Below are positions 44,501 through 54,416 of a stretch of 64,000 nt of DNA, piece after piece. The stretch's first letter is position 1. Each line of letters starts with the position of its first letter. The DNA comes from Deltaproteobacteria bacterium. GTDB taxonomy: Bacteria > Myxococcota_A > UBA9160 > SZUA-336. A program made the position numbers and the translations under genes. Location: positions 1 to 64,000 of the forward strand of contig JAJDAK010000041.1 in NCBI GenBank assembly GCA_029261895.1, written 5' to 3'. The notes below the pieces were generated by a model. That model was not told the origin of the DNA. It made no database searches and saw only the letters and a program-made list of their open reading frames with translations.

Positions 44501-47500
44501 CCTTTAACTTCATGACCGGTTTCGATCAGGATTTCGAGCGCCCCATTCTTATAGCGTCGTCACCCGCGGCAGGCGCCACGAACGTACCGACAAACGCGGT
44601 GGTCGTGCTTCAGTTCGATGAGCCACTTGTTGTTAGCAGCGTTAGCTCGGGTCTCGAGCTACGTGCGAACGGTGAGCGTGTCGAAGGCTCTATCGCGGTC
44701 TCGGATGCGAATCGTCGTGTGACGTTTACGTCCGCCACGGCGTTGCCCTCAAACGCAATCATAGATGTCCTGATTTCTACCGACATCGTCGATCTTGCTG
44801 GAAACCCGATTAGTGCGACTCAGCTCGAATTCACAACCGCTGATGTGGGCGATCTCATCAATCCCGTCGTTCTGCAGACAAACCCACCTTCCGGCGTGGG
44901 CGGCGTATCGACACAGATCATTGTTGAAGCCGAGTTCAGTGAACCCGTCAACCCAATCACGATCACGGATACCACCTTCACGTTGACCGAGAACACCGGC
45001 AATACCAAGGTTACGGGCGCGGTCGAAGTGCTAGATGGCGGACTCAGGGCAAGGTTTACGTCGGACTTCCTGCTCGAATCGTTCGCGCAGCACACCATCC
45101 GATTGAGCAACGGGATTCGAGACATTGCTAACCGTAGTATCCCGACTACCCAGATTGTCTTTGTGACGGGTGCGGGGGAGGACCTGGTGAGCCCATCTGT
45201 GATCGCGGTCAGTCCTGGCGACGGTGATGTCAATGTTCCAGCGAACCCTCTGATCACACTATTGCTCGACGAAGAGATTGACCCGTTCTCGGTCGATTCG
45301 GCCGTGGTCGAACTCTTCATCGGCCCCAACCCGGTACCCTCAGCGTTCTCTGCAGGTGGGCAAACGGTAACCCTCGCTCCGATCGATCTTCTGCTATCGG
45401 ATACGACTTACACCGTCAATATGAGCGGGCTTGCTGATGTTTCTGGAAACCCGGCTATTCCGTTTACGAGCAGCTTCACCACCGCTCCGGGTATTGACCC
45501 GAACGGACCACTCACCGAGATGCCGGGTTCGAGCGCAGTTGCTAGCAGCCAGTTCAACTTTTCGCTTAGCGCGAGCCGGACGATCGATGGGAGTACGAGT
45601 ACCAATTGGTGCTCGGCGAGTACGGACCCGTCACCGTCTATAGTACTAACAGTTCCGGCTGATACACGAGTTCACGAGATTCGTATGACGAATGGCTTCC
45701 AGGGGAATCGAACTCTCGCTGCCAGTTTTCAGCTTGAAGATGCGAACGGCGCAATCCTGTTTTCCGCTTCGGATACCACCATTGCACCCCTCGATGACTT
45801 TAGTTTGGCGGTTCCTGATGTTGGATCGGTTCGTACGCTACGCGTTACTGTGACGAGCCAAGAGGGTACGCTCGCGTGCATCAGTGAACTCGAGTTGATC
45901 GGTGTATTTGATCCACCGATCAGTATTCTGGACACCGCGCGGCCGTTTGTCTCGTTGAGCTCGCCCGCGTCGGGCGCGTCCGATGTGCCGCTCACGACGG
46001 ATATCACGATTACGTTTACGGAACCGGTAAATCAAGCGCTGGTGCCTGCTAACGTTATGATTGTCTCGCGGGACAATGTCGCGATTGACGGTACCTTTGC
46101 TGTCAGCGGAGCCGACGTAATCTTCACTCCGAGTGGGCCTTTCCCACCGGGACAGCAGATTACCTATCGCGTACTTCCGGACCTAGAGGACCTTGCTGGC
46201 AACCGGTTCTTATTCATTTTTTCACGTACATTTACTACGATCGCGGGCGTAGATGGGGTTTCCCCTTCAGTTTTATCCATCACCCCTGGCGCCGGTGCAA
46301 TTGAGATAGGTCGCACTGTGCCAGTCACGTTGCGTTTCTCAGAGCCGCTCAGTGGATCGACCATCAATGACGAGACGTTTGCGCTCTTTGCGAACGGCTT
46401 GGAGATCCCGAAGAGCATCACACGCACCTCGAACAACGCGGTCGTCACCCTCAAGGCGACGCTACCGCGCAATAGCCTTGTCTTCGTGACCGTGACGGAC
46501 GATGTGACAGATCTAGCGGGCAACCCGCTCGCCGATTTTACCAGCACGTTCCAAACCGGCGATTTCGACATTGACCAACCTTCGATCGGTTCGACTCGAC
46601 CTGGAGGGGGGGCTACGGGGGTGCGTCCTGGTACGACGGTAGTATTGTACGCGACTGAGGAACTTGATCTGGTAAGTGTGCCTTCGGGTGTTGTCGTGTC
46701 TGAGAATGGCGTTCCGGTTGGCGGAGCTGCATTACTGGTGGCCGGTGGTCGAGCCATTCAGTTCGTTCCCGATGCGCCGTTTGCGCTCGGCGCGAGAGTA
46801 CAGGTCTTCGCGGACGGCCAGATTCGCGATCTCTTCGGGCGAGCGCTCGCGAGCTTTGAGGCGGACTTTACAATCCAGGCAGATCCAAGTGACAGGATTG
46901 CGAGTATACAAGGTGTAAGTCCGAGCAAAAATGTTGCGGATGTCGCTCGGAATTTGGTGATGGAAGTGCTTTTCAGCGAGCCGATCACGCCAAGTTCGCT
47001 CGCATCCGGTGATTTGCGGCTTCAGCGAACCGCTCCGACTGCTTCAGTCTCGTTTACGCGGAGTCTCGATCGGGGAAATCGTCTGGTTCGAATGATTCCC
47101 GATAGTCCGCTTGAGCCGAACACAACGTATGCATTTTCTGTATTCAGTCTAAGAACGGAGGATGGTGGAATTACCCAAAGCACGGGAGGGAATCTCTTCA
47201 CAACGTCCGCAGAGCTGGACTCCAGTGCACCGACGGTAGATTCGTTACTCCCTGAGAATGGACAGACCGATGTTGGTATCAACAGCACAGTGGTGGCTAC
47301 ATTCAGTGAAGGGATCAATATCTTGAGCGTCGATGAGTCGGCGCTTACGGTCACCGGACCTTCTGGGGAAGTCACGCGCTGTACAGTTCAAATTGGCAAC
47401 AATGACCGTAGTGTTGTGGTCGTTCCGCACGAACCGTTCGAGCCTGGCGTATCGTATATAGTCGACATCGATGGTGTTACGGATCATGCGGGCAATCTCG

Positions 47501-50500
47501 TGGCCCCCTTCAGCAGCCAGTTCGTCGCGGGTACGAATGTGGATACGGATGCGCCTCAGTTGATTAACGCGCGACCACAGGATGACGCGACATCGGTACC
47601 GGTAACGACAGCATTCTCCATCGAGTTCAGTGAACCGATTAGTATCGCGTCACTCACTGGCACCGGACTTCGTCTCTCGGCGAGTCAGTTTGGCGCTCTC
47701 GAACTTAGTTTCTCATTGAGCTCCGACGGTCTCCAATTGTTCGTCCTCCCTGACGCGCCGCTACCTGCGGGGGCCAATGTCGACTTGTTTATTGAGGGGG
47801 TTCGTGACCTAGCAGACAATCTGATGCCAACCGTCAGGCTTGATTACGCAACGGGCTTTGTTTCAGACACGACGGGCCCGGTGGTAACAGGCGCGAGTCC
47901 TCCAGATGGACTTGTGGATGTCCCGACCAATGCCGACATCATGGTGGATTGGGATGAGCCCATTTCCACGGTAGCGCTCGTGGATCGGCTGCGTCTCGAG
48001 CAGGGTGGCGTTGCGGTTCCGGTCGAGATCACCGTGACAAACGGCAATCAGCGAGTGAGGCTGAGTCCAACCGTGCTGCTCGATCCACTCACGCCATACA
48101 CGGTGGTGGCAGACAGTGTTGAAGATTCTGTCGGCAACGGTATCGCATCGGCGTTCAACAATGTCTTTACTACTGGGGCTGGCGTTGAGCTTCTCGAACC
48201 CGATCTTGCGACTTCTAATCCGCTTGACGAAGCCAAGTCGGTGCCGACGAACGTAATTCTGGAGCTTCTATTTAGTGAGCGCGTAAACGCTTTGACGGCA
48301 ACGAACTCGACCATTCGACTGGTTCGCCAGATCGGTGGCTCGGTTGCGGGTACGGTTCTGTTCGATAGCAGCGGCGCACTCGCGACGTTCATACCGTCGG
48401 CGCCACTTGAGCCGTTCACGGATTACGATTTTACCGTTTCGTCTACGCTTGAAGATCTCACAGGAGAGCACATTGCATCGCAACGCGTGGATTTCCAAAC
48501 CGGCGCAGGAGATGACCTGAGTGGCCCGCAGGTGATCGTCGCCGCTCCACCGGCTGGGGATACGGTGGTGCCCACTACCGCAATAGTGACCGCGATTCTT
48601 GACGAGTCGTTTGACGATGTTCGACCCGGTCTGATCTCTGTCGAGCTCGGCGGCATTCCGATCGCGGGCACTCAGTCGGCGAGCGGGCGAACGCTCCGCT
48701 TCGTTCCGGATGCGATTCTAGATTCGCAGCAGACTTACAGCGTAGTTGTTGATGGCTTCTTCGATTTGGCGGGAAATCCAATGGTGCCGTTCTCGAGTGA
48801 TTTCTCGACTGTCGGTGGCAATATCGCGCGCAGCACGGGTGTGACGTACAGCGCCAGCAGCTTCTTTAGTTCCAGTGCCGGTCCGGATCGTGTTGCTGAT
48901 GGCAATCGGTCCAACAATTGGTGTACTGCAAGCGGAGATACCGCAAACCAGGGTTCAAGCCCGTTCGTAGAGATCACGCTCCCCGAAGACGCGACGGTCC
49001 AGCAGCTTCGTTTGGTGGGAGCAACGTTTTCTGGAAACCTCATCACAGCCGGCATATTCGACTTGCTGGATGCGAATCGAACGGTACTGCACTCAAGTGG
49101 TGAGATTCAGCTCACGTCCAGGGGGGATGCCCTGATCGATGTTCCAAGTATCGGTGGCGTGCGCTTTGTGCGGTTCACGTCTACGGGCGATGTAGGCACG
49201 ATTGCATGCGTCTCTGAATTTGAGGTGATCGGGGACCTGGAGACGCTGCTGGGGGTTGTGGATTCCATCGGCCCGGTATTTCGCTCTTCAATTCCTGACA
49301 ACGGAGCAACCGGTGTAAGCACGGCCGCGACTATTTCGCTCCTATTCGACGAGCCAATCGATGCAACGACCGTTGATTCGAGTACGTTCCCTGTGACGCA
49401 GGACGGAATCCCGATCGTGGGTACGTACGAGGTTGTCGGAACAGTCGTCACATTTACACCTAGCGACGATTTCGTTGCCGGGCAGAGCGTCTCGTATCAA
49501 GTTGGAGCAGACATCGGGGACGTTTCCGGAAATACCGTAGGCTCAACCTCGACACGCTCCTTTACGACGGTCGGCGTAGACCTGGTGCCGCCTTCGATCG
49601 TAGCCGTGACGCCACTTGACGGCGCTACTGACATTGCGCGTGAAACACCTGTAGTCATCACGTTTTCGGAGCCTGTTCGAACCACCACGACTTCGTCGAA
49701 CTCCGTAGCGTTGTTTGCAAACGGCGCGAAACTGCCCGTGAGCATTGCGCGCTCGAGTACGAATACGGTAGTGACGCTCACAGGCGATCTTCCTGCGGCC
49801 ACCGGGATTACGCTGGTCGTTACCAGCGATGTTACCGATCTAATGGGTAACTCCTTACCCGACTTCACGAGTTCCTTTACGACGGTTGAAGTGCCGAGTG
49901 GCGGGGATACGACTCGACCCACCATTCGAGCATTGCGCCCCGGGAACGGCGCGACTGGGGTCGCCAACGATATTTCAATTGTGCTTTTTGCTTCAGAGGT
50001 GCTGAATCCTGCAACGGTAGATGCGGGCATCTTCTTTACAGAGAACGGAGTCCTGCTCTCTGGGGTCACGACGCTACTTTCGGATGGTCGTACGATCCGC
50101 TTCGCCCCGGATGCACCGTTCGCTGATAATGCGTTCGTGATGATCTTTGGTACCGAAGTGTTGGAAGATCTTGAGGGAAACGGTTTGACTTCGTTCTCCG
50201 CGTCGTTCCGTGTGAAGTCAAACCCATCCAGCACGACTGTCGTCATAGAATCCTTCAATCCAAATGGGTTCGCTCTGTTCTCTAATGACGCCGTGGCGCC
50301 GCGAAACGCGCAGCTTCAACTACGATTCAGTGAACCGCTCGATCCCAATACGGTGAATACAGATACGGTCGTCGTGTCAACAGCAACCCTTGCGCCCCCA
50401 TTCCCGTTTCCGACTCCTGTGGATCCCGTACCGGGAAGCGTATTTCTCTCCAACGAGGATCGAATCATTACCTTCATACCGGATGAGTTACTGCCGGCGG

Positions 50501-52206
50501 ACGAGCTGATCATAGTCGGGTCGTTATTTGCGCCAGGTCTGCGAAGTGTCGATGGAGATGACGTGTTCCTTTTCAATGGTTTTGAGACGACGAATACCGT
50601 GGACCTGACGGCTCCCGTGATTGAATCGTTCGCACCATTTGATGGTCAGACGGACGTACCACTCAACGCGGTGGTTGAGGTCGAATTCGATGAGCCCGTG
50701 AATCCGGTTTCGATTGATCCGAATTCGGTCGAACTTATCGGGCCCGGTGGCGTAGTAGCGCCGTGTAGTGTCACGTTGAAGAATAGTGATGCGGCGGTGA
50801 CGCTCACACCTCATGAGCCGCTACTGGCGGACGCAAACTACACGATTGTCGTGGACGGTGTTCGCGACGTAGCGGGGAACCCGGCGGTTTCCACGTTCGT
50901 CCAGTTCCAGACGGGAAGCCAGATCGACACCGACGGTCCGTCAATTACACGCTTACTTCCTCCAGCGGGAGCCACGGGTGTGCCGACGGATGCCGTGGTC
51001 ACCGCGAACTGGAATGAGGTCTTACAGCCTGCGAACGTTTTTGCGCCTGGTGGTGTCCGGCTGGTCCCTTCAGGTCAATCTGACTTCCCTGGCACGGTGA
51101 CCCTTAGCGCAGATCGCCAAACTATTCTGTTCGTGCCGGATGCGCCGATGGCAGCGTCGACGCTCCACTCGGTGGCGTTTGGTTCAATGAGTAATACAAG
51201 TGGGTTCAGTGTTTCGACAGGGGGCAGCTTTACAACAGGCGCTGGCCCGGATAACGGCGTCGCGCCCACGATTGTTGCAACGAGTCCGAGTGATGGCGCG
51301 ATTGACGTGTTGTTGTCATCGGTCGAGATCAACGTCGACTTCGATGAGCCCCTCGACATTGCCGGGTTGAATACGTTCGTGGAAGCTGGAGGCCAACCGG
51401 TACCTTTTGATGTGGAGCTTGTGAATGGTGCAAACTCACTCCGCATCGAACTCAGCGAGGCGCTTCTGAATACGAACACGGTTTATAGCGTGACGTTGAG
51501 TGGTATTTCCGATTTGGTTGGAAACACGATCTCGACACCCCTTACGTTCAGTTTCACTTCGGCGCTGGATTTGGACCTGTCACCGCCGGCGATCGTACTG
51601 TCGACTCCATCCGGCTCGAACGTGCCCGCAAACGCCGTGATTGGGGTTCGACTGAGTGATTCGATTGATCCCAATAGTGTGAGCAATAGCAGCTTGCAGC
51701 TCAGTGGCCCCGGCGGTTCGACCGCTGGTGTGGTTACGCTGGATCCCGACGGGCGGACACTATTTTTTGCGCCTGCCGGAGGCCTGCAGATTTCGAGTTC
51801 ATATTCGCTCCGTATCTCCAATGTTCGTAACGTAGATGGTCTCTCGATTGGGTCGTCGGTCTTTGTCACGTCTTTCAGTACCGGATTCACGAACGATACC
51901 GATGCACCCCAGGTTCAAAACGTCACGCCGGCAGATGCTTCGACGAATGTCGTGTTGACTCAGAATGTGATCGTCAGCATCAACGACTTCCTGGATCCGC
52001 TTTCGATTCCGACAGATGCTGTTCGTGTCTTCAACGGGCCGACTCCACTCACGGGTGCGCTTACCCGCTCCGGGTCTGTGTTCACCTTCATACCGGCGAC
52101 AAACCTGGACGCGCTAACCCTCTACACCCTCGAAGTTGACGGCTTCACTGATCGTGCAGGTAATCTGGTCGTTCCGTTTACCAGCACGTTTACAACCGAA
52201 CCGTAG
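41542..52206 (+). CDS. Giant secreted protein: TSP3 repeats, three F5/8-like domains and 23 Big_5 Ig-like domains
   Basis: 3554 residues from the ATG at 41542, where a signal peptide begins (ending AAFAQE); the frame runs 27 codons further upstream inside the previous gene. Order: Big_2-like domain, thrombospondin type 3 Ca repeats ([13 protein letters not shown] and similar, about 41900-42190), Big_2-like domain, F5/8/discoidin-like domain 1 (about 42780-43200), more TSP3 repeats (about 43230-43860), five Big_5 (SbsA-like) domains, F5/8-like domain 2 (about 45500-45900), nine Big_5, F5/8-like domain 3 (about 48820-49240), nine Big_5. Each Big_5 has P-x-G-A-x-x-V at the start, F-S/D-E-P about 15 residues on and D-x-A-G-N near the end. 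It ends directly after the last domain, with no anchor. Likely a Ca2+-dependent adhesin or matrix filament; the secretion route is not shown. Confidence 0.9.
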   Translation: MVLSETRTMLMLFAILGSLCLNHTAAFAQELVSISVEAPKLVLGVSESIQLQVTGQLDDGNSIDLTTAASGTIYIDGLMDAERPVTVDPNGLATAVFERSTLILISNSNLFAGIVLIVSTNPDTDGDGIPDLDELTIGLDPNDPNDAQADDDSDQLSNVSEFILGTGINDPDSDDDGIFDGDEIVLFLDPTSGDSDGDGVSDSDEIDQGSDPTSFDPPVKPEFKLDENCVATLLTRTVQILPNGTFAIPNVPVPLGATRIRVVCERDGFTTRGHTPFAFQVPNAATVYGPVSFNDDQPIPVSIAITSPATVLTPLANGAQLTTTGTLVDGLEVDFTLADSGTFYLSSNPAIATVSEDGFVLAASSGVVIVTAMNEGVIATIQLEIQLDADVDGDGIPNDFENLNAVNPGGENLSRLPGTQVAASTFWNPRPPERVVDGLRTTSWFTQPGDAANQRTGPFVEIILDQERDIAQVRMFGNRESNGFDFLAGVFQGFDDQGIEVFNSGEFFIPAPDRDVSVAVDTNGIRRLRFAATDDISLQPGLSELELISRPGGPGLDPNNGSDGVLDFDLDGLTNLEEFNLGSSLWLQDTDADLLTDLQEFQLGSSPLLADSDGDGLLDREEIQPTIDVDNDGLVNVVDPDSDGDGLPDGVEVDLGLSPILADTNGDSLDDGFEDGDGDGITNIDEVVMGLDPANPDTDGDGIRDGEELVPGGDGIITDPRNPDTDGDGLPDGFELQFGLDPLDPSDADDDFDNDGRTNLEEFQDGTDLTNPDVTPPAVSMVTPVDGAVGFPVSDLIVVRYAEPLDPNSIGPDALLLILQDANSGPEAVDGEVMLSQDGLSLTFEPLLQLLPLSSYRVQAQGVRDLAGNSQTILFESSFDSGVVIDSTAPDVVAVSPVTNASDAPINAPFRFEFSERMDPSTLTTANITIEDQFLDVDIAGMIQVDPDGLTAAFVPDTPYAVGRDYRAVILGGRVRDRAGNTLPFHSFNFMTGFDQDFERPILIASSPAAGATNVPTNAVVVLQFDEPLVVSSVSSGLELRANGERVEGSIAVSDANRRVTFTSATALPSNAIIDVLISTDIVDLAGNPISATQLEFTTADVGDLINPVVLQTNPPSGVGGVSTQIIVEAEFSEPVNPITITDTTFTLTENTGNTKVTGAVEVLDGGLRARFTSDFLLESFAQHTIRLSNGIRDIANRSIPTTQIVFVTGAGEDLVSPSVIAVSPGDGDVNVPANPLITLLLDEEIDPFSVDSAVVELFIGPNPVPSAFSAGGQTVTLAPIDLLLSDTTYTVNMSGLADVSGNPAIPFTSSFTTAPGIDPNGPLTEMPGSSAVASSQFNFSLSASRTIDGSTSTNWCSASTDPSPSIVLTVPADTRVHEIRMTNGFQGNRTLAASFQLEDANGAILFSASDTTIAPLDDFSLAVPDVGSVRTLRVTVTSQEGTLACISELELIGVFDPPISILDTARPFVSLSSPASGASDVPLTTDITITFTEPVNQALVPANVMIVSRDNVAIDGTFAVSGADVIFTPSGPFPPGQQITYRVLPDLEDLAGNRFLFIFSRTFTTIAGVDGVSPSVLSITPGAGAIEIGRTVPVTLRFSEPLSGSTINDETFALFANGLEIPKSITRTSNNAVVTLKATLPRNSLVFVTVTDDVTDLAGNPLADFTSTFQTGDFDIDQPSIGSTRPGGGATGVRPGTTVVLYATEELDLVSVPSGVVVSENGVPVGGAALLVAGGRAIQFVPDAPFALGARVQVFADGQIRDLFGRALASFEADFTIQADPSDRIASIQGVSPSKNVADVARNLVMEVLFSEPITPSSLASGDLRLQRTAPTASVSFTRSLDRGNRLVRMIPDSPLEPNTTYAFSVFSLRTEDGGITQSTGGNLFTTSAELDSSAPTVDSLLPENGQTDVGINSTVVATFSEGINILSVDESALTVTGPSGEVTRCTVQIGNNDRSVVVVPHEPFEPGVSYIVDIDGVTDHAGNLVAPFSSQFVAGTNVDTDAPQLINARPQDDATSVPVTTAFSIEFSEPISIASLTGTGLRLSASQFGALELSFSLSSDGLQLFVLPDAPLPAGANVDLFIEGVRDLADNLMPTVRLDYATGFVSDTTGPVVTGASPPDGLVDVPTNADIMVDWDEPISTVALVDRLRLEQGGVAVPVEITVTNGNQRVRLSPTVLLDPLTPYTVVADSVEDSVGNGIASAFNNVFTTGAGVELLEPDLATSNPLDEAKSVPTNVILELLFSERVNALTATNSTIRLVRQIGGSVAGTVLFDSSGALATFIPSAPLEPFTDYDFTVSSTLEDLTGEHIASQRVDFQTGAGDDLSGPQVIVAAPPAGDTVVPTTAIVTAILDESFDDVRPGLISVELGGIPIAGTQSASGRTLRFVPDAILDSQQTYSVVVDGFFDLAGNPMVPFSSDFSTVGGNIARSTGVTYSASSFFSSSAGPDRVADGNRSNNWCTASGDTANQGSSPFVEITLPEDATVQQLRLVGATFSGNLITAGIFDLLDANRTVLHSSGEIQLTSRGDALIDVPSIGGVRFVRFTSTGDVGTIACVSEFEVIGDLETLLGVVDSIGPVFRSSIPDNGATGVSTAATISLLFDEPIDATTVDSSTFPVTQDGIPIVGTYEVVGTVVTFTPSDDFVAGQSVSYQVGADIGDVSGNTVGSTSTRSFTTVGVDLVPPSIVAVTPLDGATDIARETPVVITFSEPVRTTTTSSNSVALFANGAKLPVSIARSSTNTVVTLTGDLPAATGITLVVTSDVTDLMGNSLPDFTSSFTTVEVPSGGDTTRPTIRALRPGNGATGVANDISIVLFASEVLNPATVDAGIFFTENGVLLSGVTTLLSDGRTIRFAPDAPFADNAFVMIFGTEVLEDLEGNGLTSFSASFRVKSNPSSTTVVIESFNPNGFALFSNDAVAPRNAQLQLRFSEPLDPNTVNTDTVVVSTATLAPPFPFPTPVDPVPGSVFLSNEDRIITFIPDELLPADELIIVGSLFAPGLRSVDGDDVFLFNGFETTNTVDLTAPVIESFAPFDGQTDVPLNAVVEVEFDEPVNPVSIDPNSVELIGPGGVVAPCSVTLKNSDAAVTLTPHEPLLADANYTIVVDGVRDVAGNPAVSTFVQFQTGSQIDTDGPSITRLLPPAGATGVPTDAVVTANWNEVLQPANVFAPGGVRLVPSGQSDFPGTVTLSADRQTILFVPDAPMAASTLHSVAFGSMSNTSGFSVSTGGSFTTGAGPDNGVAPTIVATSPSDGAIDVLLSSVEINVDFDEPLDIAGLNTFVEAGGQPVPFDVELVNGANSLRIELSEALLNTNTVYSVTLSGISDLVGNTISTPLTFSFTSALDLDLSPPAIVLSTPSGSNVPANAVIGVRLSDSIDPNSVSNSSLQLSGPGGSTAGVVTLDPDGRTLFFAPAGGLQISSSYSLRISNVRNVDGLSIGSSVFVTSFSTGFTNDTDAPQVQNVTPADASTNVVLTQNVIVSINDFLDPLSIPTDAVRVFNGPTPLTGALTRSGSVFTFIPATNLDALTLYTLEVDGFTDRAGNLVVPFTSTFTTEP

Positions 52207-52320
52207 ACCTCAACGAGTACGAAAGCGTTCTAGAGAGCTTTGTGGCTGATCAGGGTCAGCGAGCTGCTGAAGAGAAGGGTTCGCAGCTTCACTGCAGCGA
52301 CTCGTCAGGAAGATGGTGGC
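52207..52320. other. Convergent gap between giant gene and Fic gene
   Basis: About 115 bp. No hairpin with a T-tract was noted and no gene. Confidence 0.3.
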
Positions 52321-53418
52321 TCATGGTTGGTTCATCTCGCGAGTCAGGAGTTTGAGAAGTTTCGGATTGAGGAAAAGCTTCTCCCGGCCAACGCTCCGTT
52401 CTGTCAGAACACCGATGGATACGAGCGCCTTCAGGTAGCGCGATGCGGCTTGGCGTGCCGCGATGCCTGCGTCGACCAGATTCGAGATGCGGCAGTAAGG
52501 CTGTTCGAAGATGACATCAATAAGCTCTCGGCTGTAGATCTTCGGCAGCTTGGCGCGCACATGCTCCACGGTTTCGGCTGCAAGGGCGCGGATGGCTTCG
52601 ATCTTGGTCGTGGTCCAGGTCGCTGTTTCTTCGACGCCGCGCAGCAGGTAGAGGATCCACAGTTCCCACGCCTCCTGACGGGTCACTTCGAGGAGAAGGC
52701 GATAGTAGTCGTCCTTGTGAGCGATGATGTAGCGGCTCAGGTAGAGAATCGGCAGCGGTAGCAACTGCTGCTCCACCAGAAAGAGGCTGTTCAGGACACG
52801 CCCGGTTCGGCCATTCCCATCGGTGAATGGATGAATGGCTTCGAACTGGTAGTGCGCGGCTGCCATCCGAATCAGGGGATCAATCTCCTCGGCCTCGTGG
52901 AGAAAGCGCTCCCAGTTCGCGAGCAGCTTGCGAATGCGTGCCTCGGTTTCGGGAGGCGTGTAGATCACCTTGCCGCTGGCCTGGTTGACTAGCGCCGTTC
53001 CGGGGACCTTCCTCACGCTCATCTCGATGTCCTTGATACGGCTGCACACAAACTCGGCCGTGCGTGTATTGAGCGGCCGCTTCTTCAGCGTCTCGAAACC
53101 CTCGAGCAGCGCGTGGCGATAGCGCAGCGCCTCCTTGGTCGCGGGATCCGCGGCCCCCTCGCTCCGCAGGTGCTGGAAGAGCTTATCTGCGGTAGTCACG
53201 ATGTTCTCGATCTCGGAGCTAGCCCGCGCTTCCAGCAGGGGGAGGGTGTTGATCAGCACTCCGGGGTTCGGGATCAGGGCCGCCGCCTGGCTCAGTTTTG
53301 CGAGCGCAGCTCTAGCTGTAACACATTGCTTTAGAACAGTTTTTGTCTCTAGATCGATAGCCGGAGGAAGCTCCGGAAGGGCGTTATAGGGTCGGTCCGG
53401 CTGCCAGCGCTGGGGCAC
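52321..53418 (-). CDS. Fic family AMP-transferase with N-terminal inhibitory motif
   Basis: 365 residues from GTG 53418. Fic_N-like region (about 20-120) contains the inhibitory helix motif S67-SEI-E71-N72, i.e. S/TxxxEG/N of class II Fic proteins. The Fic core has [15 protein letters not shown] with catalytic H196. Before it, [12 protein letters not shown] is the usual lead. The C-terminal 90 residues resemble a winged helix ([28 protein letters not shown]). The family usually transfers AMP from ATP to Ser/Thr/Tyr of a target, or removes it; the winged helix suggests DNA binding and autoregulation. Inverted repeats lie just upstream of the start. No separate FicA-like antitoxin is present, in keeping with the built-in inhibitory helix. 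Confidence 0.93.
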   Translation of the reverse strand: MPQRWQPDRPYNALPELPPAIDLETKTVLKQCVTARAALAKLSQAAALIPNPGVLINTLPLLEARASSEIENIVTTADKLFQHLRSEGAADPATKEALRYRHALLEGFETLKKRPLNTRTAEFVCSRIKDIEMSVRKVPGTALVNQASGKVIYTPPETEARIRKLLANWERFLHEAEEIDPLIRMAAAHYQFEAIHPFTDGNGRTGRVLNSLFLVEQQLLPLPILYLSRYIIAHKDDYYRLLLEVTRQEAWELWILYLLRGVEETATWTTTKIEAIRALAAETVEHVRAKLPKIYSRELIDVIFEQPYCRISNLVDAGIAARQAASRYLKALVSIGVLTERSVGREKLFLNPKLLKLLTREMNQP

Positions 53419-53439
53419 TATATGTCTCTAAAACAGAGT

Positions 53440-53502
53440 TTTTGCGACATGTTCTGAAGTTATGTCGCTGGCGGCGACAGGTCAAGGAAACCTGTCGCAA
53501 AA
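53440..53502. promoter_or_regulatory. Inverted repeats upstream of the Fic gene
   Basis: GCGACAGGT (53474-53482) and ACCTGTCGC (53490-53498) form a perfect 9-bp stem. TTTTGCGACA (53440-53449) and TGTCGCAAAA (53493-53502) form a second, 10-bp inverted pair sharing the TGTCGC core. They lie 22-84 nt from the GTG on its upstream side, so they suit operator sites for autoregulation by the winged-helix part (inference). Confidence 0.5.
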
Positions 53503-53568
53503 TTGGCACTTCTAAGACAGGTTGGAAGGCACCCAAATCGCTCAAATCCACGTCCGGGGCAGGTGGGC

Positions 53569-53711
53569 TGACCTGCCTCCCCAGAGCCCATGTAGGATCT
53601 TGGAGGGGAAATAGGATGGGAAGGAAGCGGCATACGGCGGAACAGATCATCGCGAAGCTACGTGAAGCGGAGGTCGAGTTGGCCAATGGCCCACAAGGCG
53701 CAGCTCGATAA
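53569..53711 (+). pseudogene. IS3-family element remnant (end sequence and OrfA start)
   Basis: TGACCTGCCTCCCC at 53569 resembles the terminal repeat of IS3-family (IS407-type) elements. It is followed at 53616 by an ATG with GGAGGGG upstream that begins MGRKRHTAEQIIAKLREAEV, the usual OrfA N-terminus. The match ends after about 25 codons, and the frame closes at TAA 53709, just before the dispersed repeat. No OrfB. The element was truncated at or near the att-like repeat. Confidence 0.75.
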
Positions 53712-53748
53712 TCCAGTTACCAGACCCGCGGCGGACCAGAACCTCCGA

Positions 53749-53852
53749 CCTTCTGAACCCCATTCAGATCGCCCGTCTCGAAGTTGGCCTCTATTCGCGG
53801 ATTCGTGGCTGTTCTGTGGTTAGTGGCTCCTTTGGTAAGCCAATGGTAAGCC
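53749..53852 (+). repeat. Dispersed att-like direct repeat, copy 2
   Basis: Homologous to 32763-32866. It starts CCTTCTGAACCCCATTCAGA and ends with two GGTAAGCC units 11 bp apart (53834 and 53845). On the reverse strand the sequence flanking its left end (about 53716-53760) reads like the variable and T-arm half of a degraded tRNA gene. Repeats of this sort are typical of integration sites. Confidence 0.65.
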
Positions 53853-54416
53853 AGAATACAACATCCGTTTTGTCTTTTATCCCCGCGCCGTCGATTGCTG
53901 AGTTCGCCTATCGAGTTATACGAATCATGCGGGCGGCAATACACAGTTAGCGGTGGTGCTTGACAGACAGCGAGTGATCTTCCCTTCGACTTCGGCGAAC
54001 ACTCGGCTTCCAAAGATCCCAGAGTATCCGAACGCACCAGGTGAACCGCGGAACACTTGAGGGTGTATCCATGATTTCTACTAACTGGGGGTATCCGCGC
54101 GCCGATCTCCGGTTCGGAGCAATCAGAGCGCGATCCGAGGGGAGGGACCCATGCGGCAATCAACCAGTTTGTAAATTAACGATATCTGACAAACCAGGCT
54201 TCCCGCTCAACGCGTACCGTAATAGGGTCAAAACGGGACTGGTGGACGACAAATTTTGTTGACCCCCAGGTTCGGCGGCGTTTAGAGTGAGCCCGCGGAT
54301 TCAGTCGAAGCTGGGCCACATTCATACACGATATGGACTATGACCCTGCGGTGCAGGTTTCGAAACGAGTCTCACATTCCCGATGAGCTCCGGCTCAAGT
54401 GATAGTTGGGCAGTTA
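53853..54416. other. About 560 bp without a gene before the giant RHS gene
   Basis: Minus and plus open frames here look like chance. A possible -35 (TTGACC, 54257-54262) has only a weak -10 partner. No terminator or repeat beyond those listed was seen. Confidence 0.4.

Noticed and set aside
49497..50258. Long reverse-strand ORF of 253 codons inside the giant Ig-like gene
   Set aside because: Ser/Thr/Val-rich antisense frame of a repetitive gene with strong coding signal on the plus strand; many similar antisense ORFs occur along the same gene.
52240..52761. Plus-strand ORF of 173 codons
   Set aside because: Antisense to the well-supported Fic gene.
53716..53790. Complete tRNA gene on the minus strand
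   Set aside because: Only a half-like segment (GGTTCAGAAGGTC, GGAGG, TTCTGGT) is present. The T-loop is not TTCRANY and the T-stem has a mismatch; no D-arm or acceptor partner was found.
53717..54163. Minus-strand ORF of 148 codons ending VQKVGGSGPPRVW
   Set aside because: The ending is the artefact seen when a tRNA T-arm region is translated; no start signal or family. Taken as evidence for a tRNA-like scar instead.
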